Assembly: GCA_021442155.1 (NCBI GenBank)
Contig: CM038216.1
Location: 86,648,945-86,712,944 of the forward strand
Source of the DNA: Cymbidium sinense
Taxonomy: Eukaryota > Streptophyta > Magnoliopsida > Asparagales > Orchidaceae
Direction of reading: 5' to 3'
Length of the DNA stretch: 64,000 bases
Shown here: positions 22,839 to 35,139 of the stretch, piece after piece
How the letters are laid out: every line of letters begins with the position of its first letter
Numbering within the stretch: the first letter of the stretch is position 1
Position numbers and translations under genes: made by a program
The notes under the pieces: generated by a model
What the model saw: only the letters and a program-made list of their open reading frames with translations
The model's database searches: none
What the model was told of the DNA's origin: nothing

Positions 22839-24481
22839 ATTAAATTCACCTTATGAGGAACCATGTGGTGTTATAGCTTTTGGAATGCAAAGATTAAAGC
22901 TAGGAAATGCTTCTCAATGAGTGGATAATTAGCCTTAGCAGGGATTAGACAAAGGTTGAGGTAGTATAGTGCATTTTTTTCCCATCATCATTGGCTTGGG
23001 ACAACAAAGCACCAAGGGAGTCATCTAACGTAGCAGTGTAAAGTATGAGAGGGTTGTCCAGGATAAGGGCTGCTAGAACCGGTGACATCATTAGGTAATA
23101 CTTGATGTCTTTGAAGGCATGCTCACACTTGTCATCCCACTTGAACTTGGCATCCTTTTTGATAAGTGTTGAGAATGGCTGATATCTTTCCTGTAGGTTG
23201 GATATAAAGTGTCTTAGATATGCCAACCACCCTTAGAATGATCAAAGTTAAGTTAAACTTTTAGGCAATAGCATTTCTAATATCACCTTAATCTTCTCTA
23301 GATTAGTTTTGATTCTCTGGTATCAGACAATAAAGCCAAGGAATTTCTCTGAAGTTACTCCGAATGCACACTTTAGGGGATCATTTTGAGGTTAAATTAT
23401 CTTAACTATTTAAAAACTACTCTCAAGTCAAAGAGATGTTCTTCCTATTCTCTACTTTTGACCATGAGATCATTGACATAGCACTTGATTTGATGATGAA
23501 TGAGTTCATTGAAGATTCAAGACATAGCTAACTGGTATATTGCATTGACATTTTTAAGGCTGAGAGGCATGACCTTATAGCAATAGATTCTGATAGGGGT
23601 TCTGAAAGTAGTGTTTCTTTCATCTTCAGGGGCCATCTTTATTTGGTTATATATAGATAAGCCATCCATAAAAGAGAAGACTACGTGAGATGAGGCAATG
23701 TCCACAATGAGCTTTTGGATTGGTAGTGGTAATTCATCTTTTTGACATGCCTTATTTAAATCCATAAAATCAACACATATATGAATTTGGCCATTCTTTT
23801 CTTAACTTGGATGACTAACAACTGTGTAGGTATTTTTCTTCCTGATGAAGCTAACATCAATCGCTTTCTTGACATCATAAATAACATATTTTTTATCTAC
23901 TCACATACACCTAGAAGCTTGCTTGGGTTAGAAAGGCTCTATTATTAGGTTATGGATCATTACATGGGAGCCAATCCAGGCATCTCTTAATAACTCCATG
24001 CTAAGCAGTCCTTAAACTCAGTTAATAGCCTAACTAAGTCATTAGTTTTAATTTCATTCAACAAAGGATTGATGTATGTCGGGCGTGGATGTCCTTCAGC
24101 TCCTAAGTTGATTTCCTTGAGCTCGTCGACAGTTGACTTGATCTCTTCTTTGAACTCTGACGGTGCATTTTTGACTTCAAAATCATCTGGATCATATAAA
24201 ATTTTTAAGCATAGCTCCTAATATGACTTAAGATGATTTTAACAGAACCTATCAGATTCCAAATGATTGGTGATGACTAAGTAGTAATCATCATCATAGA
24301 CTGGATCCACTGTTTGAAATTCTAGTCTCGGTCTTGATTAAGAGCTTTTGCATTTATTCTTCCATATTCATTCAAAGTAGTCTGACCTGTGCTCTATGTC
24401 TTTACACCTGTGGATGACTTAAGGGCTTCCATAACTACCAAACCCTCAGCTTTTTAAGAGGAAAGTGGGGTTAGAGCTAAG
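22839..24481 (-). pseudogene. Gypsy pol fragment (RT, RNase H start), copy B, lower part
   Basis: This is the counterpart of copy A, but it extends about 230 bp further 3'. RT is partly open (23765-23517): DLNKACQKDELPLP, FSFMDGLSIYNQIKMAPEDE, IYCYKVMPLSLKN. The box matching FVDD in copy A, near 23465-23500, reads HHQIKCYVNDL, so the first catalytic Asp is Asn. The RNase H approach is open at 23226-22945: AYLRHFISNLQERYQPFSTLIKKDAKFKWDD and LGALLSQANDDGKK. The lower end abuts the RTE LINE, and the upper end is cut by the 5.25-kb insertion at 24482. Confidence 0.82.
24477..24481. repeat. Target site duplication, left (CTAAG)
   Basis: Five bases identical to 29732-29736 on the other side of the LTR-like insertion. 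A 5-bp duplication is normal for LTR retrotransposon integrases. Confidence 0.9.
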
Positions 24482-27400
24482 TGTTGACCTCATTTTTAGA
24501 AGACATCATTTTAGTAATAAAATGATATCAAGTTCAAATGAGGATTTCCTACTTCCAAATTCAAAGTCAAACCTAAAGTCAACTCTAGTCAACCTAAAGT
24601 TTACTTAAGTGGGCCCATAAAAAAAAGTCAACCCACTAAAATTTGACTAAATGAAAACACCAAAAATATTCCAAAATATCAAATAAATATTTGTGATCAT
24701 AATAACAAAGAAATTTGATTTTATTAAGGCCTATATTATGTAAATTAAATTCCTTAAATCAAAATTACTTAAATAGGCTACATTGAACTCAAACCCAAGG
24801 AAAATTGAAATAAACCCAAGATGATTGTCTTAAATCATTTGGAGATGATGATAGGACACAACCCAATTTCCCATTGGATGTAATTGGGTCAAATAAGTCA
24901 TTTGACCCATGTGAAATCAAGATTGGGTTAAGTGTTTTAAATAAAAGGAAATTAATGGGGAAACAATTAAAATGTTTTAGGTACCTTGATTAACTCCTAA
25001 TAAAAACCCTTAAATTACTTCATGCTAAGATCCAAAGGGGAAGAAGCCCAATGCAAAGTCAAAGGGAAGAATGCATAATTCCTTTTGCCCTCATCACCTC
25101 CCCACCTCTTCCTCAAAGGACACATGTAATTCAAAGAGAAATGAGATAGCAAGATTCCAAGCTATCTCCATACTTCTAGCAAACCAAGGGGGAGAGGAAA
25201 TAAAGTGCATAAGAGCTTCGAACATATAGGAAACCAAGCATAGACATTTCCCCAAGGAGAATTAAGCCACATACATCCTCACACGTCCAAATAGAAGCAA
25301 AATGAAATCTCCCCCTCCCTCCAAGTGCTCTCAACCATTGTGAACCATCAAAACCAAAAATCCAATCCAAGGCTTGGTCTAGAGATCAAACTACAAGGAA
25401 TTGGCTCAATTTCATTGGCACAAGGCTTTCTCTTGAAGAAACGAAGCTATTGGAATCGATTTCAACTTTTGAAACTCTCTAAATCAAGGTATGCCATTGA
25501 TGACCCCTCTTTTTCTTCAAAGCTTTCATCCTTGATCATTTTTTCTAAAAGGCTTGTCCTCCAGTGGGATCAAGCCGTATGGATTGAAAGAAGACCTTTA
25601 AATCAAGCAATTTCATTACCTATATCAAAAGATGTTAACCAAAAATCATGGACCGTCCTCGGCTCCCATGGGGTTCGGGGAGACGAAATCGGGACCGTTC
25701 GTTTCTTTTAAAAGAAATGGACAGTCTAGATCTAGGCATATAATTTGATTAAATCTTTTAAGAATCACGAGAATGATCTGGACTGTCCGATACATGATCG
25801 GACGGCCTAGAATTGTCCCATGAGATCAACCCACGCGTGACACGGGGTCCGCACATCGCACGACACACATCTTGATTCCGCAGAACCACAGGATCAAGAA
25901 GGACCATCCGATCTCTAATTAGACGGTCCGACACTGATCCCGCTCATTTTAATGAAACCACGTGGGACCGGCTCACTTAAAAGCCGTTAAAATCATTAAT
26001 ATTAGTTAAATAATGGTTTTAATTAATTAATTAAAAACCTAAAAACTTCAAAAAATCATATAAAATCATAGAAAAATCCGAAAAATACAAATAAAAACTC
26101 AATGGATTAGTCTTGATGAGAGGAATCCATAAAAATTAAAATCCCTAATTTGTATTAGGTACTTTTTCCTTAATTTAAGTTTAATTGAAAAACATTAAAC
26201 CCTAATTACTCTCAAATTAATAATCCAATCAATTAGAAACTTTGGGGAAATGAAATTAAGCATAAAACATACCTTAGGTAAATTTTTGGGGATTTAATTC
26301 TCTGAATTCAAATGAAATTGTAATTTTTTGTGTATTAACCTTTAAATTAATTAAATTAATTATGCTTTAATAAAATAATTAGAAAACTTTAATCTAATAA
26401 TCTTAAATCAATATAATGAACATCAAAATATTAACTAAACCTAATCAAATCTATATGAACCTAATAAGTCACTAATTAATTTAATTTGGTAATTAAAAGA
26501 ATTAAATAATTCAATTAAATGACTTGAACTTAATTAAATCATAATAAATCAACTAGTTAACCAAAAATTATAAATAAACCCTCATTGGAAAGGTATTTCA
26601 GTGAAGAATAAGTTAAAAATAAAGTCTATTAATGAATCGTAATAAATTTGGCTTAATGGACGTTTTAATCAAAATAATTAGAACCTTAATTACACCCTAA
26701 TTACATCTCTAATTAAGTTGAAACTTTAGAAACATAAGATTGGCATGTAACCCCACTTGGCATAATTATCTCAAACCCAATTGGTCTATAAATTTGGAAT
26801 TCTTGATTTTCCAAATCTCTATGTCAATATGAACTAAATAATAATTAAGAATAATCATTAATTCTTTGAATCGACAAATAAATTGAACTAATCTTAAATA
26901 AACATGATAAATACAAAGGGTAATTCATCAAAACTTTCTTAGTCAAAGAATTTAGTCAAATAATAAAATTTTAAGAAAATCAATACTTAATGAAATTCAA
27001 ACGTAATTAAACAACTTAAGTTAAATTTAATAAAACCATTCATCCTTAATGAATTTAAATAATGAACTTAAAACCTAGATTAATCAAATCAGATCAAGTA
27101 ATTAACCTAAGTACTTTAGGTTAAGAATAATCTATGAACAAACCTGAGGTATTTATTCATATTCATAAATTTAAACCTTAAGCTTACAAATCCATGTTTT
27201 AATCTCTTAAGTTAAATTGAATGAAATCAAACTTAAATCAAACTCTTTAAATTAACATAAGCCAAATCAATTGAAATCCATATAAATTAATTCAAAATAA
27301 AATAAGTCAAACAAATTAAATAAAATAAAGCAATTCAAACAAATGAAATAACATAAATCAAATCCAAACATAAATAAAATCAAAAGGATTAATTAAAATA

Positions 27401-29731
27401 CATAATGATTTTAGTTAGCCTTTTGGAAACCTCATTAGGATTTAGGATGCGGAATAAAGTGAGTTTCACCTAAAAATGAAATTCATTCTATTTCTCATTC
27501 TTGAAAACTTATACAACTTTAATCACATAAAATGAACATAAAAGTGGAAATTAAATCATTAAGTCATTTGAATTGAAACCAACCAATGGTAAAATTAAAC
27601 CAATTCAAACTTCAAACTTCAAACTTAAACTTAAAGGCCTACCAAAGACTTACCACACAAACCCACTTCTACACTAGATTACTTGATTACGCCAGATCTA
27701 GGTTAGATTATTCTGTGATTTTCTTTTAATCTCCTGTGATATATTATGATGTGCTTCACATGTCTGTGTAGTGTATTGCTTTAGACTGGATTCCTAGGCT
27801 TGTTTGTTTATTAGACTGGATGTTGGGGCGTTCTTCCTAGATTTAGCATTACTTTCTGCAGGGGACTATGTTAAAGGGATCGTGTAATAAAAAAAATCAT
27901 AAAATTGTTCTTTGCTTGCAGTTGCTAAAAATCCCTTAAAAAATAGACTATAGGACAGGTGGGCTTGGCAAGCAACTAATGCTAAGCCCATATGTTTGTG
28001 AAATATAAATTGCTTTGTGTGTTGTGTGTATTTCCTAACATCTGTTTTGCAGGTCTTAGGATTTTCTTTGAATTTTCAATGTAAACTTGAGCTTAGAATT
28101 AGGTTAGGATCTATGGGGTCTAGGATTAGCAGGAGCTAACCGGAGATGGTGCGGTGGTCCCACTGGAGCTCGATGGATGTCCACGAAGAAGGAGACTTTC
28201 ACGGAAAGAAGACCCATCGATCTGAACTTGTAGTTCTAGGCGGTTGTATAAGAGAACTTCGGCCCAATTTTCTTTCTTAGGGGTATAGCGAGCATTTTGC
28301 ATTGGCCTTTTCCTTATATAATTTAATTTGGCTTAATTTATTTAGGGTGCGTAATAGAAATAGCATGTTTTTCTTAGGTTTCTTTCTGTGCTATGTTTGT
28401 GCTGTGATGTATGCCTAGACATAAGCTCATAAGATAAACTAAATTTTATACCCAACTAAATCAATTGAAACATAAAAAAAAAAACACAACTCATAATCTT
28501 CATACAAAAGCCTAGGTATTAAAGCAAGATAAAATATCTAGCAACCCCTTAGCTGGATGTTTTAATATCATGCATAATCATATTATTTCACTATTAGTTA
28601 ATGAAGGACTTCCATCCTTGTCAAAAAACCTGGGCTTGACCTTTGAGAGCCTATGCTGGAAGTACACCTTCTTCTATTCTGATTTGGCCCATAATCTATT
28701 TCTAATTATGTGCATTAGGCAAAAATTTTTATTTTTATGGCCTAAAATGAATATTGAGTCAAAAAAATTATAAAAATCTAAAAAATGTGCATTAGTTAGG
28801 TACATCTTCGTACCCCAAATAATCTTAGGGGTTAGGGAGTAAGTCTTGGTTCATAGATTTCTTTTCTAAAATTGCAATAGCCTGGCCATCTTGCATTCAT
28901 ATGACTTAGCCTCATGGTTTTAAAATGCGCTTAGGTAGTGTTAGCTGGTAGCCTTTTCCAAGCAGGTTATAAGTCCAGAAGAGTCAAGGATAGGTTAGTT
29001 CCTTCAAGTGAAGAGAATGACCAATGATTCCCAAGAATAGAATTAGGTCGAGCATCTGACATGTGTCAGAAGCACCTGTAGACTAGGTTTAAAAGCATCC
29101 TTTTAGGAGTAAGTCTTCAACCCTAGCCATTTCTATAGTCTTGTGCTGCTAGAATCTAAGTCCTAGATTTCTAAGAAAATGATAACTTGAATTTTAAAAT
29201 TAAATCCCAAATTTGAAGCCCAATCATAGGATAGATGAAATGTCTACTGAGCATCCCAATATAAATAGACATTTCCTACTCTTTTCCATTTAACTCTTAA
29301 AAAAATAACTCTCTCCAATTTGGACCTCTCCCAATTGAATTTCCAAAAATCAATCCTTTGAAAGCTACCTTAGTAATCTTTAGGAATAACCACTTATTTC
29401 TTTAATCGAGAGTATTCTTAGGAAGAGACCCTTCCTAAGATATAAGTAACTATAAAGGCTTGCCTTTATAGAGAACCATGATCCCAGAATAAAATTGACC
29501 TTGTTCTACTCTTCCATGTAGTTCAAGAGAAATTACTCTGGTACACGAAAGACCCATTAGCCTTAGGAGTCTTTTATTGAAATGATTGAATCCATTACAG
29601 GAGAGCATGTTTATCTTTCAAGATAATATGTTTATTCTTTAATGTTGTATTTGATCATCTAATTAAAATATTTCTAAACTCTATGTGGTGTCATTTCTTT
29701 TCTGTATTCCAAAGAGAAAAGAGAACCAACA
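24482..29731. mobile_element. 5,250-bp LTR-like insertion (probable solo LTR) in gypsy copy B
   Basis: The element begins TGTTGACC and ends ACCAACA, so it has TG...CA ends within a 5-bp inverted repeat (TGTTG/CAACA). It is flanked by a perfect 5-bp duplication, CTAAG (24477-24481 and 29732-29736). Gypsy copy A has the uninterrupted site (GAACTAAGGTTC near 17817-17826), which proves insertion. I find no gag, protease, RT or integrase inside, and no second copy of the terminal sequence, so a solo LTR is the simplest reading. LTRs of about 5 kb are known for the Ogre/Tat lineage. Parts (about 24840-26110) resemble the non-coding part of gypsy B (about 32400-33720) in order and wording. Strand cannot be decided. 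Confidence 0.8.
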
Positions 29732-29736
29732 CTAAG
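29732..29736. repeat. Target site duplication, right (CTAAG)
   Basis: Right copy of the duplication. From here the sequence continues as GGTTCCCAACTAATGCC, matching copy A at 17823 onward. Confidence 0.9.
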
Positions 29737-30536
29737 GTTCCCAACTAATGCCTAACTATTTAACATAAACACTTGGATACACTTACGCTTTGCTTTGAAG
29801 CCCGATCTTCATCACTATCTAGCTTAACTATCACCTCCAAGGGAATCTACTACTGAGAAGAGCTGGCTAGTGTGCTAAATATATAAGACACATCCTATGA
29901 ACAAGATTCTAATTCTATATGGATAATAGGTGTACTCCTGGTAGTTAGGACATATCTTCTATTAGGTGGCTAATAATGAGGTTTTCCACCCTTGGGACTA
30001 CCTCTGAATTGGCCTCTTCCTCTTCCTACTGGAGTTTAGGTAGTCCTACCCATATGTTCAAATAGAGTAATGAACTGTGGGTGGAATCTAATGTCAAGCT
30101 TCGCTTCCTCCTCCAAGTTTATTTCCCCTCCCTTTTATTTTCTTTTTCATTTTCTTTGTTCTTTTCTTTTTTTCCTTTTCTCTATTTTTTCTTTTTCTTT
30201 TTCTTTTTCTTTTATTTTAAAACTTTGACCAAGTTCATGAGAATAGACTTATTGATTTTGAGGGAGGTAGTAAGTCACATCCTCATATATGCTGATCTCG
30301 TGAATTATAAATCGCTTGAGATCTCTTTTGACACAATAGACTATCCCACCTCTCACGAACTTCATACACCGAGAGAGATGGAACTATGTTGTTCTCATGT
30401 ATCCATGGTCTCCCAAGCAAAGCTGAAAGATGTATCCGAGTCTATAATGTGAAAATTGGCTTCTGTCTTCCAATCATCTATCTCCAAAAGTAACACTATG
30501 GAGGCCGCTGACTAAGGCCTCTGACCTCACTTTGGA
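29737..30536 (-). pseudogene. Gypsy pol fragment (protease end, charged linker), copy B, upper part
   Basis: This continues copy B beyond the 5.25-kb insertion. Here the protease box reads GRPWIHENNIVP without the frame change seen in copy A (about 30385-30425). The following SLHKCMKF part has lost about 10 bp. The linker is again a polypyrimidine tract (about 30125-30215) coding Lys/Glu repeats on the minus strand. The protease catalytic part is missing, and the fragment starts at exactly the same place as in copy A (CACTTTGGAG/TG). Confidence 0.8.
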
Positions 30537-31439
30537 GTGCAATTCAATCTACCCATCTTAGACTTAGGAATCTTCTAGACACAAATACTTCCCTAGTCAA
30601 AAGACACTTCTAACAATTAGGTAAACACTTAACCTAAGACAAAAGACTTAGAAGGGTTAATCATAAGATTAGGTTATGCTTTAGGGATTAGGATAATCCA
30701 CCTAGCCAACAACCCAAATCGAATCCATGTTTACCTTCTCAAACCAAACCTCAATTTTAATTCAAACATCAAATTCAAATCTAAATCAAAACCCAAATTC
30801 AAAAACCAAATGATTGAAGCCCATGATCAAATCCAAACGTGAAACCCTTCCTAAGCCATATGACCTATCCCATGGACTTATCCATATCTTAATCCAAATC
30901 AATCCAAAATCAATTTATATCTTTAATCGTCTTCTTAAATATATATCAAATCTACATTCAAAAATTCAAAACTTAATCGAACTTAATCAAATTAAATCAA
31001 AACCCTTCCTAAGCCATATGACATATCCCATGGACTTAGCCAAATCTTAATCCGAATCAAGTCAAAGTCAATTGATTTTATCACAATTCAATCATAATTG
31101 CAATTATCTTCACAAATTTAAATGAAATATACATTTAAGTCAACAAAAATAAATCAAACCAAAGCAAAATCCAAACTTAAGCCACATGATCCAACTCTAT
31201 GGACTTAGCCAAATTCCTTCATTCCAAAACCCAAATTCAATTGATTTTCTCATGAATCAATCATACCTTCAATTATATTCACAAATATAAATGAAATCTA
31301 TAATCATCAAGCCGAACCAAAATCAACCCAAGTCAAACCCAACTTAACCCTTATGACTTAAATTGTTCGAATGAACCAAAGCTAATTGTAATTGAATTTA
31401 TATATCAATCCCAAATCCATATATAAACTCAACTAAATC

Positions 31440-32330
31440 AAACTCAACCCAAAATCAAGCTAATTAAACCAAATTGGTCCACTTGACCTAAAGTGGCCAA
31501 TTTGACCTATTTGAGCCAAGTTCTAATCAATTGATTGAACCAAGCCCATCAAAACCTCATCATGATTGTTGATCAACCTAGTTGATCAATTGTCACAAAT
31601 TAGGTCAAACCAAGTCAACTTGGTCATTTGGCCAAGTCAACCCTTAACCTATATGAACCCAAACTAGCCAAATTGCAATCTAAGACAAATCCCTTGAAAC
31701 TAATGATTCATACCAAATCAAAACCAATATTTGAATATGACTTGACATTCAATTGATTCAAACCAAACCCAATTGGCCCGCTTGACCTAAGTTGACCCAA
31801 ATTGACCTAAAAGACCAAATTGGGTCAAATCAATATATAAAACAAATTTATTGCAACCAATGGCTCAAGTTCATTCCAAATTGATTATTGAACTTGACCA
31901 AAGTCATGATTGGACCCAACTGAACCCAATTGACCTACTTAGCCCAAATTGACCAAAAGGGTCAACTCAGCCTAAATCAAAACTAAATCCAAATTAATTG
32001 AAACCAAAGCCTACAATCATCTTCAATTGGTCAACTAAACCCAAACCAACTCCCCACCCATACTGATTTGGCTAATTTGGTCATATTGGTCAACTTAACC
32101 CATTTGACCAAGATCGATTCAAATGAGCCAAAATCAAATCTAAGCCAAACTAAATGAAACCAATTGAACCAAAACATCCCAAATAATCATATGAACTTAG
32201 CCCAGCCCTTGGTTTGACCAAATTTGACCAATTGGTCAACTTGACGGAACCTAACCTAATTTGACCTAAATGAGTCAAATTGAGCCGAACCTAACCAAAT
32301 AAACTCCATTTGACTTGAAATTTGGCCTAA
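31440..32330. promoter_or_regulatory. Dense TTGAC (W-box core) cluster
   Basis: About 13 TTGACC/TTGACT words lie on the + strand and about nine on the other strand in under 0.9 kb. The parallel region of copy A is about 19570-20400. TTGACC/T is the core site of plant WRKY factors. The cluster may instead be only a degenerate minisatellite of the retrotransposon. Confidence 0.4.
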
Positions 32331-33549
32331 CCCACTTTTGGCTCATTTTAAATTTGCCCAAATCAAATCCAATACCAAATGATCATTCTACCCTTGGGTC
32401 AGGGGCATCACATGAGACAAATAACCCATGTAAGTGGTCATTTCCATTCTTTGGCCACTTGGTACTCTCCCAATGGTCCACCTAGGAACCTAGGACATTG
32501 CCCAACCTGACCCAAGGGGTGGTCGGGTTAGCCATGACCCATGGGAGGTGAAATCACCTCACCCTCCCCATTGGGGCATTTGAAACCCATAGGACACCTC
32601 TGATTCCTCTTTGGAAACCACCTCCACACCTTCAACAAACTAAGCCGACCATCTCACCTCATCCCTACAACCCACCACTCCCTGAGATTATCGGATGACC
32701 CTTAGAAGCCAAACACGATCCCACCGTTCGATCAAGATGAAGGGGGGGGGGTGCATACCCTCTCATTTCCACTCAAACACACACAAAAATAATTTCTCAG
32801 AGCCCTAGCTACCCAACACGAGCCCCTAGAAACATTCTTTAAGCCCCTAAGCTCATTCCTCGATCAAAAAATGCCATTCCCGTCCATACCAAAATAAGAC
32901 GTTCCCATTTTTGACCTAACTTCCCCATTTCTCCATCAAAATCAAATTAACTTTGCACACATCTTACTCAAGCCTCGTCGAGCAAGAATGAATTATCTCC
33001 CAAGCTTCTCGAGCACCAGAGGTGTGACTTTGATCAAAGCTGAGCATCAAATCAACGGTTCATGGCCTTTTGAGTGAACATCAAAGATATGATCCAATTG
33101 CTGCTCAACAGGGATTTATCTCCACTAGATGAATCTTCCTTAATCATTTGGACTGCCAGTCTTGAGCTCTGGTGAGGTATGCTTCCAAAACTGATCCTTA
33201 GGAAAAAATGGGTTGGAGCTTTTTGAAGAAAACTTGCATCTCGTGTGATCTTGACCATTAGATCCCCTTCGATTGACTCGGATCAAGTGAGCAATGGTGG
33301 ACAGACTTCATTCTCCCTCACTTGCGTGATGTTTGATCATGTACAGTCTATTCCACATGATTGAAATGGACGGTTGTGATTAGATCAGCTAGATCAATCT
33401 GATTTAATCCTATTAAGCTGTGGGATTAATCCATAGTTGTTTGCTCTTATATTGGATGACGGACGAGAAAGCATGTCCGACGGACGAGAAAGCGGGTCTT
33501 CTACCGCCACGTAGGTGTTGAGTCGGATAAGTTTTAAGTAGCCAATCCC

Positions 33550-33625
33550 TTAGCACCACGTGGAAAATGCACCGTGTAGCGTGCCATGTGGAAAGCGCAC
33601 CGAGTCTATGCACCACGTGGAGCCA
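33550..33625. repeat. Three degenerate CACCACGTGG repeats (G-box core)
   Basis: Two perfect CACGTG cores (33557-33562, 33614-33619) and one altered middle unit (GCCATGTGGAAA near 33583) lie in a spaced repeat of about 28 bp. Copy A keeps only a diverged single unit near 21570. CACGTG is bound by plant bZIP and bHLH factors; use here is unproven. Confidence 0.5.
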
Positions 33626-35067
33626 ATAGGATTAAGCTTTAATTAGGCTTAATTAATCATTTTTAATGGCTAAAACTTCTAAAAATCATAAAAAATCATA
33701 GAGAAATAAAAAATGCAAATAAATGCTCAGTTTAAAGGTATTTTAGAGGAGAATTATTTTAAAATGATATTAATTAATTTTGAACAGTAATTAAGGTTTA
33801 ATTATAAAATTAATTAGCTTAATTACTCCTTAATTACTTGAGCAATTAATCTAAATTTTGTGGGTTAATTTAATGGGATGACCTCTGCCTCCCATGATTT
33901 TCTTGGGATTTATTGCTCAATTAAGAAAATTTACTAATTAAAACTTAACTACTCTTTTAAGTTAATTAATGATTAATTAATCCCATGATTAGTAACAAAT
34001 TGGTTAATTAAGTTTATTAGTCATTGTTCAACAGTAATTGAACTAAGGAATACGGTTGGGACCCCTTTCACTAAGTTCATTTCATCCTTTTTGAAAATGA
34101 AATTAATTAATATTTAACTAATTAATTAAATCACTTAATCAAATTGAAATCATAATCACATCGCGACCTTAATTAATTAAATCATGGGGGTAGATCTTTA
34201 AGTGTTTAATAACTTAAATGAGTTTAATGAAATTATGGTTAGTCCACATGTGTGGGAAAACCATAAGCGTAATTAATTAAGTCCCTTAATCTAATTAACT
34301 ATTAATCATGAGCCAATTGCATTAGGCCTCTTTTATTTCCTAGGATCATTGCAAGTTTATTTTCCATGCATATCATGCTGGCTCATAATTATTTAGTTAA
34401 TTACTTTAAGGTGACATAAGAAAGGGTAATTAATTCATCTAATTAAGGGTTCAACTTAATTAACCCATAAAATCAACTTAGTTACATTTCCTTAAATTAT
34501 ATTAAATCACTAATGTTGGAATGGGTTTAAAACAATAAGTGATGATTTCTCTTCTCCCCTTTAAATAAATTCAAATCCAAAATTTAATTAATAAAGAAGC
34601 TTTGGTTCGCTTTAAATAATCTTATTTGATTTGATTGTCCTTAAGAACTAGTTTGGTTGAATGAATCACATGCTTATATTTGATTGTCCTCTTTCCAATC
34701 ATGTTAAATTTGGTATGTCATTTCAATTCAAGCACCACCTTTTGAAAATCGAGTAAAATTAAATGGATTTTTTTATGTAAGCTTGCATGTGTTGATTTAA
34801 TTTAATATATGAGTGGCTATTATCACTATTAAATCCAAATGTATTTTTCAAAAACTTATAAATGAATAATAATATGTGTTATGATGCTAGTTATAAATAC
34901 AAAAGAAATGCATGTGCTTATAGCTTAAGTGTATGAATGTTGAGTTCTCTTTCCTCTATTCATATGTTGATTTATATAAGATTGAATGCTAATGGGAATA
35001 TAGTCTGGACATCCGGGGAACACAAGGCTTTAGCTAGCCCCAAGGAGGTCATTTCATTACCTCACTT

Positions 35068-35139
35068 CCTTGGATTGTTACTTGGTTGATGAAATCAAAA
35101 TGAAGAAATGTTGAATTTGAATTTGTTCTCTATTGAAAA
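35068..35139 (+). pseudogene. GRP cassette, 3' UTR tail only, copy 5
   Basis: The last 70 bp of the GRP 3' UTR (TTACTTGGTTGATGAAATC, then TTGAATTTGTTCTCTATTG) appear immediately after gypsy copy B. The rest of this cassette is missing. The telomere block ending at 15230 has the run-in seen before GRP cassettes, so the retrotransposon complex probably replaced the body of one cassette. Confidence 0.8.

Larger units (their letters stand above)
30537..35067 (-). repeat. Gypsy copy B non-coding part (LTR or leader-like)
   Basis: This is the counterpart of 18613-21645, but it goes on for a further 1.4 kb of AT-rich sequence with many TTAATTAA words (33690-35067). It includes the TTGACC-rich stretch (31440-32330), a run of G at about 32743-32750 and a G-box cluster (33550-33620). 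The right end lies at about 35067, where the 3' UTR of a GRP cassette resumes. No clear terminal inverted bases or duplication are seen at this end. Confidence 0.6.

Noticed and set aside
25176..25711. Open frames on both strands inside the 5.25-kb insertion
   Set aside because: They overlap on opposite strands, show no known retroelement domain and lie in an LTR-like sequence. They are treated as chance.
30081..30452. Plus-strand open frame with poly-Phe/Leu/Ser stretch (also 18086-18394)
   Set aside because: It is the antisense of the gypsy Lys/Glu linker. The minus strand carries the family-like protease and linker.
33052..33616. Minus-strand open frames of about 68 codons
   Set aside because: They fall in the non-coding LTR-like part of gypsy B and are not kept in copy A.
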